DNA of 64,000 nucleotides from an uncultured Acetatifactor sp. (lineage in GTDB: Bacteria > Bacillota > Clostridia > Lachnospirales > Lachnospiraceae), in the NCBI GenBank assembly GCA_910586215.1, contig CAJUGH010000016.1:1-64000 (forward strand), given 5' to 3'. The translations under genes and the position numbers were made by a program. Shown here one piece after another: positions 33,468 through 40,856 of the stretch. The notes under the pieces are model-generated. The model made no database searches and had not been told where the DNA came from. It worked only from the letters and a program-made list of their open reading frames with translations. The number at the start of each line of letters is the position of its first letter. Position 1 is the first letter of the stretch.

Positions 33468-34517
33468 CTACACCTTCCGGACAGGCCGGATACACTTCCA
33501 GAACCGTGAGGGGTCATGGTAGAAATAGGCGATCCTGCCGGGGGAGTCATCGAAGCAGTATCCTGTGTCTGCGTAGTCGAAGGCGGCAATGGCAGCATTG
33601 ATCCGCTCTTCCACAATCGCATTTTCCTGCTCATAGTCAAAAGGTCCGTGTTCGAAGACAATGTAGTCCCCTTCGGGAATATCCGTAAGGAACATCTTCG
33701 GTGGCACTTCGCCCTGGTAGTCCGCAGGAAGCCGGACCCCGTAACATTCTGCCCGGGGAACCCCGTAACAGAAAGGTTTGCCCTGGGGGTCATGGAGATA
33801 GGCCATGATCTGCCCGCTGCCGCCGTTTGGCTCATTGCCGCCCTGGTCATCCAGTTTGCCCTGGATGCTGTCCAGCAGGCCGCAGATGGTGGCACAGTCG
33901 TTTCCTGCCTGGGCCTGTTTCTCCCAGAAATCCCAGTAACAGTTGCTTTCATAGCTTTTGAGGTACAAAAACTTATGGGCGGGAATGGTTGTAAAATAGA
34001 TATTCACATTCTTCATGATGGTTGCCATATGCGTTCCTCCAATCTCAGTCTGAGAAGGGCTGTAGTCCACAGTCCGTAGCCCTGTTGCCTGTTGTTCACA
34101 CCGCTCTTCCAGAGGAAGGGAGCCTAGTCCCAAAAAATAGCGGTTAAAAGGATTCAGTTTTGTGCGCAGGATGAGCAGCCTGGGATGCCTGCGGTATTCG
34201 CTGGGGGTGATGCCATAGACATTCTTGAAGGACCGGGTAAAAGCTTCATGGGAGGAAAAGCCATAATCCAGGGCAATTTCCAGAAGTCCCCTTGTGCTGT
34301 CCCGCACTTCCTTTAAGGCATAAGCTACCCTCCTCTGGCGCAGGTAGTCTCTGAATTGCATCCCTGTGATTTCCTGGAATTTCCTGGTAAGGAAATATTC
34401 TGAGTATCCCAGTCTTTCAGACAGGCGGTGCAACGTCAGAGCCTCGTTGTCATGCAGTCTGATGCAGGTTTCAATCTCATTTACCATTTGCTGGATATTC
34501 TGCTGCCATTCGTACAT
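33468..34517 (-). CDS. AraC-family regulator with GyrI-like effector domain
   Basis: A 349-residue activator-type protein. An N-terminal AraC DNA-binding unit (about residues 5-110) shows ALTLHRLSERLGYSEYFLTR, then DIA-like LLEIALDYGFSSHEAFTRSF and GITPSEYRR. It is followed by a SOUL/GyrI-like ligand-binding domain (about 170-349, with PAHKFLYLKSYE, MAYLHDPQGKPFCYGVP and EGDYIVFEHGPFDYEQENA). In this order the HTH comes first, as in the Rob/YobF-like group that senses small hydrophobic or drug-like ligands. The start is uncertain: ATG 34517 has GGAGGAG about 11 bases upstream, and ATG 34541 is in frame. The MATE exporter upstream, on the other strand beyond a repeat-filled gap, may be its target. 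Confidence 0.85.
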   Translation of the reverse strand: MYEWQQNIQQMVNEIETCIRLHDNEALTLHRLSERLGYSEYFLTRKFQEITGMQFRDYLRQRRVAYALKEVRDSTRGLLEIALDYGFSSHEAFTRSFKNVYGITPSEYRRHPRLLILRTKLNPFNRYFLGLGSLPLEERCEQQATGLRTVDYSPSQTEIGGTHMATIMKNVNIYFTTIPAHKFLYLKSYESNCYWDFWEKQAQAGNDCATICGLLDSIQGKLDDQGGNEPNGGSGQIMAYLHDPQGKPFCYGVPRAECYGVRLPADYQGEVPPKMFLTDIPEGDYIVFEHGPFDYEQENAIVEERINAAIAAFDYADTGYCFDDSPGRIAYFYHDPSRFWKCIRPVRKV

Positions 34518-34608
34518 TCCCGGCTTGTCTCCTCCTTGCATCCTGTCATCCTCTATACTCCTCTTACAGATACATGGCTGCGCAGCACATTTCATATGAG
34601 AAGCTACT

Positions 34609-34762
34609 GTTACTGCTCACAGGTGCCACCGCGAGGTGTTTTCACGCGCTTTCAGCGTGACAAACCCGAAACTATCGTGCGAATAGAGTTCTGCGAACTC
34701 ATTGAACGCCGGCATTTGGCGTTTTGTGTGCATATGTTGCTGTGAACGGAGTGTTCAGTAAC
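34609..34762. repeat. MITE-like element with GTTACTGTTCAC ends, copy A
   Basis: Bounded by GTTACTGCTCAC (34609) and GTGTTCAGTAAC (to 34762), nearly perfect inverted termini. Inside are GGTGCCACCGCGAGGTG, a TCACGC...GCGTGA stem, ACAAACCCGA, and the conserved right part GCTGTGAACGGAGTG. It encodes no protein. The 154 bp make it the longest of three near-complete copies. Confidence 0.75.
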
Positions 34763-34806
34763 AAGTTACATCTATCATACAACAAAGTAAGAAAGTCTGC
34801 TTGATA

Positions 34807-34995
34807 TTTTTTGCGTAAAAGTTCAGCCAGTGGAAAACATATGGGTGAAAATCGTGCTTGCACGAATTTTCATCCATTGATTTCCACTGAGGGAGCGCCA
34901 TTTCATGAGTAAAGAAAGCTGCGAAGCAGCGGAAAGCGCCATAGGCGCGACTTTACGAATGGCGCGGGCTGAACGTAACTTTTATGCGTAAAAAA
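34807..34995. repeat. Second structured element with AGTTCAGCC/GGCTGAAC ends
   Basis: Terminal stretches TTTTTTGCGTAAAAGTTCAG and CTGAACGTAACTTTTATGCG are inversely related. Inside, CAGTGGAAA (34828) pairs with TTTCCACTG, and within it GTGAAAATCGTG pairs with CACGAATTTTCA around a CTTG loop. A second domain pairs GCGCCATT with AATGGCGC and holds AGCTGC-GAA-GCAGC and GCGCC-ATA-GGCGC stems. No reading frame of note. A solo right end occurs at 25035-25096. Confidence 0.7.
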
Positions 34996-35132
34996 GAATC
35001 TTCCTTACATTTTGGGCAGCAGTAGCAAAATAATACAGGAATTTCCCATTCCGTGCAAAAAAGTACATTGCGCTTTTGCAGGAGAAAGTCTATACTTTTC
35101 CAGGCTGGATTATGGTATACATGTATGTTTGG

Positions 35133-35268
35133 GTTACAGTTCACTCGTGCTGCCGGGAGATGTTGTCACGCATATTTATGCGTGACAAATCCGAGACTGC
35201 CACGGGGCAAAGGTTGTCCTTGCCCGGTTTCATTGTGCATAATTGCTGCGAACGGAGTGAACAGTAAC
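35133..35268. repeat. MITE-like element with GTTACTGTTCAC ends, copy B
   Basis: Ends are GTTACAGTTCAC (35133) and GTGAACAGTAAC (to 35268). The internal hairpin TGTCACGCATA paired with TATGCGTGACA is perfect here. ATAATTGCTGCGAACGGAGT is conserved with the other copies. It lies just before the ribosome site of the MATE gene, so it would be in that mRNA's leader if transcription starts upstream. Confidence 0.75.
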
Positions 35269-35291
35269 ATGTAAGGGAATAGGAGGATTGT

Positions 35292-36644
35292 ATGACGAAG
35301 AACATGACAGAGGGTTCGCCCATGAAACTGATACTGGGATTTTCCATCCCGCTTTTTTTCGGGTTCCTGTTCCAGCAGTTTTACAGTCTGGTAGACACGG
35401 TGATTGTAGGACGCTTCCTGGGGAAGGACAATCTGGCAGCTGTGGGGGCCACCGGTTCCATCAACTTCCTGGTGATCGGGTTCTGCATGGGAGTATGCAG
35501 CGGCTTTGCCATCCCGGTGTCCCACAAGTTCGGGGCAGGGGATTATCCCGGCATGCGAAAATATGTGGCCAACTGTGCCTGGCTGGCGGCGGCTTTTGCC
35601 GTGGTACTGACGGGGTTTACCACCCTGTTCTGCAGGCAGATCCTGGTGGTCATGCGGACGCCGGGGAATATCCTTGACAGTTCCTATGCGTATATCTGGA
35701 TCATTTTCCTGGGGATTCCTGCCACATTCCTCTACAACATGACCTCCGGGGTGATCCGTGCCCTGGGGGACAGCAGGACACCGGTGATCTTTCTGGTGAT
35801 GTCCTCTTTCCTGAATGTGGGGATGGATCTGTTCTTCATTTTGAATCTCCACATGGGAGTCCAGGGCGCTGCCTGGGCCACTGTGATCTCCCAGGGGATA
35901 TCCGGGTCCTGCTGTCTGTTGTTTATCGTGAAGAAATTTGAACTGCTGCGGATCCGGAAGGAGGAATGGGCGCCGGACCGCCATATGATGCGGGTGCTGT
36001 GCGGTATGGGGGTACCCATGGGGCTGCAGTACTCCGTTACGGCCATCGGCAGTGTGGTACTCCAGAGTGCCACCAACACCCTGGGATCTGATGCAGTGGC
36101 GGCGGTGACGGCTTCCGGGCGCATCAGTGGTTTCCTGGCCTGTCCCTTTGATGCCCTGGGTTCCACCATGGCCACTTACGGGGGACAGAACGTGGGGGCA
36201 GGCAGGCTGGACCGGATCGGGGAAGGGATGAAGTCCTGTATCTTTCTGGGGGCAGGCTATGCAGTGATTGCCTTATTCATCAGTATCTTTCTGGGACGCC
36301 CCCTGGCCATGCTGTTCCTGGATGCCTCGGAGGTATCCATTATCGGCAATGTGAGACTGCTCCTGATTGTCAGCACGGCATTTTACTTCCCACTGGCCCT
36401 GGTAAATATTATCCGGTTCCTGATACAGGGAATGGGATTCCCTACATTTGCCATCCTGGCCGGGGTGTTCGAGATGATCGCCAGGGCCATAACAGGCTTC
36501 CTGCTGGTGCCCTTGATCGGTTTTCCAGGTGTAGCCCTGGGCAACCCCATTGCCTGGCTCTTCGCGGATGCCTTCCTTATCCCGGCATATCTGCATGTGC
36601 GGAAGGTGCTGGCAGGGCGTCTGGAGGGGGCATCTGGCAGGTGA
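35292..36644 (+). CDS. MATE-family multidrug/Na+ antiporter
   Basis: A 450-residue membrane protein with about twelve helices arranged as two similar halves. Family marks: GSPMKLILGFSIPLFFGFLFQ at the start, QQFYSLVDTVIVGRFLG, GVIRALGDSRTPV, and the second-half IGSVVLQSATNTLG with GQNVGAGRLDRI. MATE proteins export cationic drugs and metabolites using Na+ or H+ gradients; the substrate is not predictable. A GGAGG-type site lies a few bases before the start, right after repeat copy B. The divergent AraC/GyrI-like regulator gene, 770 bp away, may control it. The gene ends 30 bp from the convergent ArsR-type gene. Confidence 0.92.
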   Translation: MTKNMTEGSPMKLILGFSIPLFFGFLFQQFYSLVDTVIVGRFLGKDNLAAVGATGSINFLVIGFCMGVCSGFAIPVSHKFGAGDYPGMRKYVANCAWLAAAFAVVLTGFTTLFCRQILVVMRTPGNILDSSYAYIWIIFLGIPATFLYNMTSGVIRALGDSRTPVIFLVMSSFLNVGMDLFFILNLHMGVQGAAWATVISQGISGSCCLLFIVKKFELLRIRKEEWAPDRHMMRVLCGMGVPMGLQYSVTAIGSVVLQSATNTLGSDAVAAVTASGRISGFLACPFDALGSTMATYGGQNVGAGRLDRIGEGMKSCIFLGAGYAVIALFISIFLGRPLAMLFLDASEVSIIGNVRLLLIVSTAFYFPLALVNIIRFLIQGMGFPTFAILAGVFEMIARAITGFLLVPLIGFPGVALGNPIAWLFADAFLIPAYLHVRKVLAGRLEGASGR

Positions 36645-36674
36645 GAATACAGACACCAATGGACAGCATTGCGG

Positions 36675-37682
36675 TTATTCCTGGCGGGAAGATGGAGGGG
36701 ATGCCAGCTGTGGTGCAGCTGTGGCGGGACTGCCTTCCTCCCTGCGAAAGGGAGCCTGGCTGTAATAGGCTTTCACCCGGATTCCCTGGTTATAGTCCCC
36801 GAACTGTTCCCCGAAGAGGGTACAGCCGCCGCAATTGGCGGTATCCTCAGGCACTTCCACCCGGAAGGAGAGGGTGCTGTTGTAATCCAGGGCGAGACTG
36901 TCTATGGTTACGTCAGAGAGCTTCAGCCCGCCATCCATGAAGGTGCCCTCCTGGCTGATGATCAGCGTTTTTAAGAGTCCATACTGGTTCAGGCTCCGGG
37001 GCCACCAGGCAGGTGACACATGTCCGGGCCGGTCCCCATAGTCTCCCGGACTGACCCAGATGCCCAGGGGAACCCCGTTTAGGGAAAAGTGGATGTCCGA
37101 TGGGTAGTCTTCGTTGAAACCCGGATATTCCGAGGAGATCTCAAAAGAAATCTCCAGTCTGTTCAGCCGCTGTCCGGCCTGGAGACGGTTGGGCAGGCCA
37201 TATTCCAGGTAGCCGCTGGTAAACCACAGAATGCCTGCGTCAAAATGTTCCGGAAAGGTAAAGGCATTCACGTCATCTATGGCACCGATGATCTGGGTGG
37301 ATGTGGCCAGCCCGCAGGTGGGACGCAGGGACATGGCGGTAAAGCATCCCACCCGGATCTCATCCTGGTAGTAAGGGTCTTCCTGCCCGGCAGGTTCCGG
37401 CGCCATGTCGATGAGCAGCCTGCGGCAGCAGGGACTGGCCAGCTTCCGGGTGCCCCGTCTGCCAGAGGTGGTCTTGATCTGTATCAGCCCGGCTTCCACC
37501 AGCTTTCCCACATGCATGGAGATGGCGCTGTTGGTCAGGCCCAGGGTCTTGGCCAGGTAATCCATGCTGACCTCCGGGGTGGCATAGACCAGTTTCATAA
37601 TTTCTACCCGCATGGGGGCGCTTAGTGCCTTGATGACAGGCTGTGCTTCGTCAAGGGAAGAGAAATGGAGCATAGGCGGCAT
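36675..37682 (-). CDS. ArsR-type winged-helix regulator with C-terminal effector region
   Basis: A 335-residue protein. Residues about 10-90 are an ArsR-like winged helix (KALSAPMRVEIMKLVYATPE, then MDYLAKTLGLTNSAISMHVG). The remaining 240 residues are a beta-rich domain with paired Cys (CGLATS, ANCGGCTLFGE) and many aromatic residues. They do not match a family I can name but resemble the effector part of similar large ArsR proteins next to glycosidases. Start 37682 or 37673 are both possible: AGGAAGGAGG lies just upstream, and the longer frame to 37805 has no support. It is divergent from the GH51 arabinofuranosidase and is its likely regulator. Confidence 0.75.
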   Translation of the reverse strand: MPPMLHFSSLDEAQPVIKALSAPMRVEIMKLVYATPEVSMDYLAKTLGLTNSAISMHVGKLVEAGLIQIKTTSGRRGTRKLASPCCRRLLIDMAPEPAGQEDPYYQDEIRVGCFTAMSLRPTCGLATSTQIIGAIDDVNAFTFPEHFDAGILWFTSGYLEYGLPNRLQAGQRLNRLEISFEISSEYPGFNEDYPSDIHFSLNGVPLGIWVSPGDYGDRPGHVSPAWWPRSLNQYGLLKTLIISQEGTFMDGGLKLSDVTIDSLALDYNSTLSFRVEVPEDTANCGGCTLFGEQFGDYNQGIRVKAYYSQAPFRREEGSPATAAPQLASPPSSRQE

Positions 37683-37763
37683 AGGCCTCCTTCCTGTGGG
37701 ATTATATGTGTTCCTACATATAGATGCAGGGGCAAAAGGTGTTTTGGCGGGTTTTCTGGTATC

Positions 37764-37778
37764 TGTATATAGTATACA
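37764..37778. promoter_or_regulatory. Inverted repeat upstream of the ArsR-type gene (candidate operator)
   Basis: TGTATA and TATACA face each other across TAG, 82 bp before the regulator's start codon. Such palindromes are typical winged-helix targets; binding is inferred. Confidence 0.35.
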
Positions 37779-37837
37779 TGGTTTGGGGGAATTATTAAAG
37801 TACAAAGTGAAATAAATGTTTTTTATAAGGTGGTGCT

Positions 37838-37873
37838 GTCATTGTTTTCCTGTGCCACCGCCAGGTGCTTTCA
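37838..37873. repeat. Left-end fragment of the GTTACTGTTCAC element
   Basis: GTCATTGTT, then TGTGCCACCGCCAGGTGCTT, parallels the left part of copy C at 52002 (GTTACTGTT, TGGTGCCACCGCGGGGTGTT). No right end is present. Confidence 0.4.
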
Positions 37874-37889
37874 GTCTGCTCTTTTCACC

Positions 37890-37918
37890 TTGACTTTTTT
37901 CCCTGGATGGGATAGACT
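37890..37918 (+). promoter_or_regulatory. Promoter of the GH51 arabinofuranosidase gene
   Basis: TTGACT at 37890-37895 and TAGACT at 37913-37918 with 17 bp between. About 110 bp of leader separates it from the start codon. Confidence 0.65.
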
Positions 37919-37941
37919 GAAAATGTAAACAAAAAGTTAAA

Positions 37942-37963
37942 TATTTCATTTTTTAATGAAATA
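37942..37963. promoter_or_regulatory. Inverted repeat in the arabinofuranosidase leader (candidate operator)
   Basis: TATTTCATT and AATGAAATA are perfect 9-bp arms around TTTT, about 18 bp after the expected transcription start. The AT-rich palindrome fits an ArsR-type or similar repressor site. Confidence 0.5.
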
Positions 37964-38031
37964 AATTCCGCTGAAAATTTTTTTGCGGGAATCAATTTTT
38001 TCCAGGAAGACGGGAAGGAAAGGTGGAGGTT

Positions 38032-39528
38032 ATGGCAAAGCTGTATGTAAATCCCCATGTGAAGAAGGGGCATATCAACCCTGAATTACAGGGACATTTT
38101 TCGGAGCATCTGGGCAGGTGTATCTACGAGGGTATCTACGTGGGGGAAGATTCGGATATTCCCAATGTGAACGGCATGCGCACTGATGTGGTGGAAGCGC
38201 TGAAGGAGATCCGGGTACCGGTACTGCGCTGGCCGGGGGGGTGTTTCGCAGATGAATACCACTGGAAGGATGGCATTGGACCGAAGGAGAGCCGCAAGAA
38301 GATGATCAATACCCACTGGGGTGGTGTGGTGGAGGACAACAGCTTTGGTACCCATGAATTCATGGAACTATGCAGGCAGCTTGGCTGCAAGACCTATGTC
38401 AACGGCAACGTGGGAAGCGGCACTGTCCAGGAGATGAGCGAGTGGGTGGAGTATATGACCTTTGAAGGGGTCTCCCCCATGGCAGATCTGCGCAAGGCCA
38501 ACGGCCATGAAGCGTCCTGGGGGGTGGATTACTTCGGTGTGGGCAATGAGAACTGGGGCTGTGGCGGCAATATGAGGCCGGAGTACTACGGCGACCTGTA
38601 CCGCAGGTACCAGACCTATGTGCGCAATTACAATTCCGGCAAACCCATCTACAAGATTGCCTGTGGTGCCAATGCCGGGGACTACCACTGGACGGACAAA
38701 GTGCTGGAGACTACTTTTGACCATGGGAACGGCTTCATGAACGGTATGTCCCTGCACTATTATACCCTGCCCACCAACAACTGGGGGAAGAAGGGTTCTG
38801 CCCTGGAGTTCGATGAGAAGGAATGGTACCGTACCTTGAAGGCCACCTTGAAAATGGAGGAACTGATCAAGGTTCATGGATCCATCATGGACCAGTATGA
38901 TCCGGACAGGCGGATCGGCATGATCATTGATGAGTGGGGCACCTGGTACGATGTGGAACCGGGCACCAATCCTGGATTCCTCTACCAGCAGAACACCATG
39001 CGGGATGCCCTGGTGGCAGGTATTAACCTGAATCTGTTCAACAAACACTGTGACAGGGTGAAGATGGCCAACATAGCCCAGATGGTGAATGTGCTCCAGT
39101 CCGTGATCCTCACCGATGGGGAGCGGATGCTGAAGACGCCTACCTGGCATACCTTCCATATGTATCAGCATCACCAGGACGGGGAACTGGTGGAATCTTC
39201 CGTGGAGACGAAGCAGATCGGACTGGAGGAGGACTACCAGGTGCCGGATCTCACGGAGTCTGTATCCCTGGACAAGAACGGCAGGCTCCATGTGACCATG
39301 ACAAATCTGTCCTTGACCGAGGACAGGGAGATACAGGGTATTTTTGCAGATACCACTGTGAAGAATGTGAAGGGTGAGATCCTCACAGGGAAGATGCAGG
39401 ATCACAATACTTTTGAGAAAGCGGACGTGGTGCATTCAGAGGCTTTCAGCGCATTAGGAGTAAATGGCGGTAAAGTGACATTTACCATTCCGGCGTGCAG
39501 CGTGCTGCATCTGGAAGTGGAGGTCTGA
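38032..39528 (+). CDS. abfA: Alpha-L-arabinofuranosidase, GH51
   Basis: A 498-residue intracellular GH51 enzyme that releases alpha-L-arabinose from arabinan and arabinoxylan fragments. The family start KLYVNPHVKKGHINPELQGH and EHLGRCIYEGIY are followed by RWPGGCFADEYHW, the acid/base Glu173 in GVGNENWG, and the nucleophile Glu301 in IIDEWGTWY. The C-terminal beta sandwich is complete and length is typical. ATG 38032 follows an AGGTGG element; GTG 38023 three codons earlier is inside that site. No signal peptide. Promoter, palindrome and the divergent ArsR-type gene suggest local control; a terminator follows at 39546. Confidence 0.93.
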   Translation: MAKLYVNPHVKKGHINPELQGHFSEHLGRCIYEGIYVGEDSDIPNVNGMRTDVVEALKEIRVPVLRWPGGCFADEYHWKDGIGPKESRKKMINTHWGGVVEDNSFGTHEFMELCRQLGCKTYVNGNVGSGTVQEMSEWVEYMTFEGVSPMADLRKANGHEASWGVDYFGVGNENWGCGGNMRPEYYGDLYRRYQTYVRNYNSGKPIYKIACGANAGDYHWTDKVLETTFDHGNGFMNGMSLHYYTLPTNNWGKKGSALEFDEKEWYRTLKATLKMEELIKVHGSIMDQYDPDRRIGMIIDEWGTWYDVEPGTNPGFLYQQNTMRDALVAGINLNLFNKHCDRVKMANIAQMVNVLQSVILTDGERMLKTPTWHTFHMYQHHQDGELVESSVETKQIGLEEDYQVPDLTESVSLDKNGRLHVTMTNLSLTEDREIQGIFADTTVKNVKGEILTGKMQDHNTFEKADVVHSEAFSALGVNGGKVTFTIPACSVLHLEVEV

Positions 39529-39545
39529 TCCCGATAAAGGAAAGA

Positions 39546-39584
39546 GGGGCAGAAACTGTCTTCAGACAGCTTCTGCCCTTTTTT
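39546..39584 (+). terminator. Intrinsic terminator of the arabinofuranosidase gene
   Basis: GGGGCAGAA pairs with TTCTGCCC and CTGTC with GACAG across a TTCA loop, then TTTTTT follows. Confidence 0.88.
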
Positions 39585-39650
39585 GGGGGTTGTGAGAGGG
39601 TTTTCTGCTCCGGCGTTTTTACAACCGGGCCTTTCGGCGGAATTGGAATA

Positions 39651-39672
39651 TGCCATATCTGCAGATATGGCA
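39651..39672. repeat. Perfect 22-bp palindrome
   Basis: TGCCATATCTG followed by CAGATATGGCA, with no spacer. It lies between two convergent genes, 50 bp past the lipoprotein stop on the minus strand. No T-run follows, so it may be a protein-binding site rather than a terminator. Confidence 0.6.
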
Positions 39673-39722
39673 ATACAACAGATAAATAACCGGCATCGCT
39701 CCCGGGCTTTAAAAGTAGCCTC

Positions 39723-40622
39723 TTACTGCCAGGGAAGCAGCACACCGAGACTCCCTTCAGCATGTCCGAAGCCGAAAGAACCTTCTGGAAAGCTGATGCA
39801 GATCTGATCCTCCCAGAAGTACCAGACAATGGTATTGCCTGTCAGGGCGTCCGAAAGATCCTGCTCCAGAAGGGTAGCATCAAAATCAAGTTCCGGATAG
39901 GATTCAAAAAGTAGTGTTTTGATGGTATCTTTCAGTGTTTCGTCCACAGTTATGATATCCGACAGTTTTAAGGACTCGCCGGTTCTGGTATCCAGGTTGA
40001 AGGTTATGGAATTATTGTTGGGATGGGGGCCTCCCTCATCCGTTGTCCTTCCAATCACCAGGCAGACTATCTCTTCATCACATCTGGTCAGGGATACAGA
40101 GATGGTCTGGCTGAAAGTATAGGCCGGGTCAATGTCTGCCTGGTACTGGCGGGCATTTTCTTCGGCATCGTCCAGGAAATGGATACACTGTGTGCGACAT
40201 TGTTCATTGATGTCGGAAAGGGTACGGGACAGTGCAGGGAGCTCCTGGCCGGCCACAGCAAAGACCGGATATTGGGCGAACACAAGCTCCTGGCCGGATG
40301 CCCCTGTGCGGGCCTCACGGAGGATCTCCCAGGTTATGGAGACAGTGGCAGGGTCCGGGGACGTGGAAGTGTCTGGCGCGGAGGATGGCTCTGCTGGGGA
40401 AGCTGCCGTCTCAGAGGAGGAAGCTGTCATATTGTGAGGGGAATCCGTCCCGTCTTGTGATGACTCTGCCGGGAGGACAGGTACTTCTGTCCCGATGGAG
40501 GCAGGGGGTAAAGTGGTGAGAGGGATGCTTTCGTCTCTGCTGTTTCCACAGGCTGTGAGGAAAAGGCACACAAGCAGGAGACATGGGAATATTGTCCGGA
40601 AGAGCTTGGCTTTCTGCTTCAT
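39723..40622 (-). CDS. Lipoprotein with DUF3298/RsiV-like domain
   Basis: A 299-residue secreted lipoprotein. The signal segment (KLFRTIFPCLLLVCLFLTAC) ends in lipobox LTAC. A Ser/Thr/Pro/Ala-rich linker of about 70 residues follows. The C-terminal domain carries FSQTISVSLTRCDEEIVCLV, GGPHPNNNSITFNLDTRTG and LKLSDIITVDETL, then FPEGSFGFGHAEGS, typical of the DUF3298 domain seen in RsiV-like anti-sigma factors and related surface proteins. No cytoplasmic anti-sigma part is present here, so a sensor or glycan-binding role is only a guess. Start 40622 is chosen for AAGGAG upstream; a GTG at 40631 is in frame but overlaps it. Confidence 0.82.
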   Translation of the reverse strand: MKQKAKLFRTIFPCLLLVCLFLTACGNSRDESIPLTTLPPASIGTEVPVLPAESSQDGTDSPHNMTASSSETAASPAEPSSAPDTSTSPDPATVSITWEILREARTGASGQELVFAQYPVFAVAGQELPALSRTLSDINEQCRTQCIHFLDDAEENARQYQADIDPAYTFSQTISVSLTRCDEEIVCLVIGRTTDEGGPHPNNNSITFNLDTRTGESLKLSDIITVDETLKDTIKTLLFESYPELDFDATLLEQDLSDALTGNTIVWYFWEDQICISFPEGSFGFGHAEGSLGVLLPWQ

Positions 40623-40856
40623 TGGTTGCACTCCTTTTTTGTCTGATGGTTCCGGCGATGGATCTCTTCTTAGACTAGCACAAAAGAAGGAAAATGCAAG
40701 GGAAGGGCAAAAAAGTTAATAATTTCGTCCTCTGGTAAGCGGGAACGGGTATAAAAATCAGAGAGAAATGACACAAAACCATAAGGAAATGTATGTTCAA
40801 AGGAGGAATGGGGTGCTACAATAGCTTTATATTTAACGATCAGGAGGAACCCGTCT

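Noticed and set aside
34621..34640. T-box-like core (GGTGCCACCGCG) in the MITE-like elements
   Set aside because: Resembles GGTGGTACCGCGG only partly, lacks specifier and terminator, and recurs in positions unrelated to amino-acid genes.
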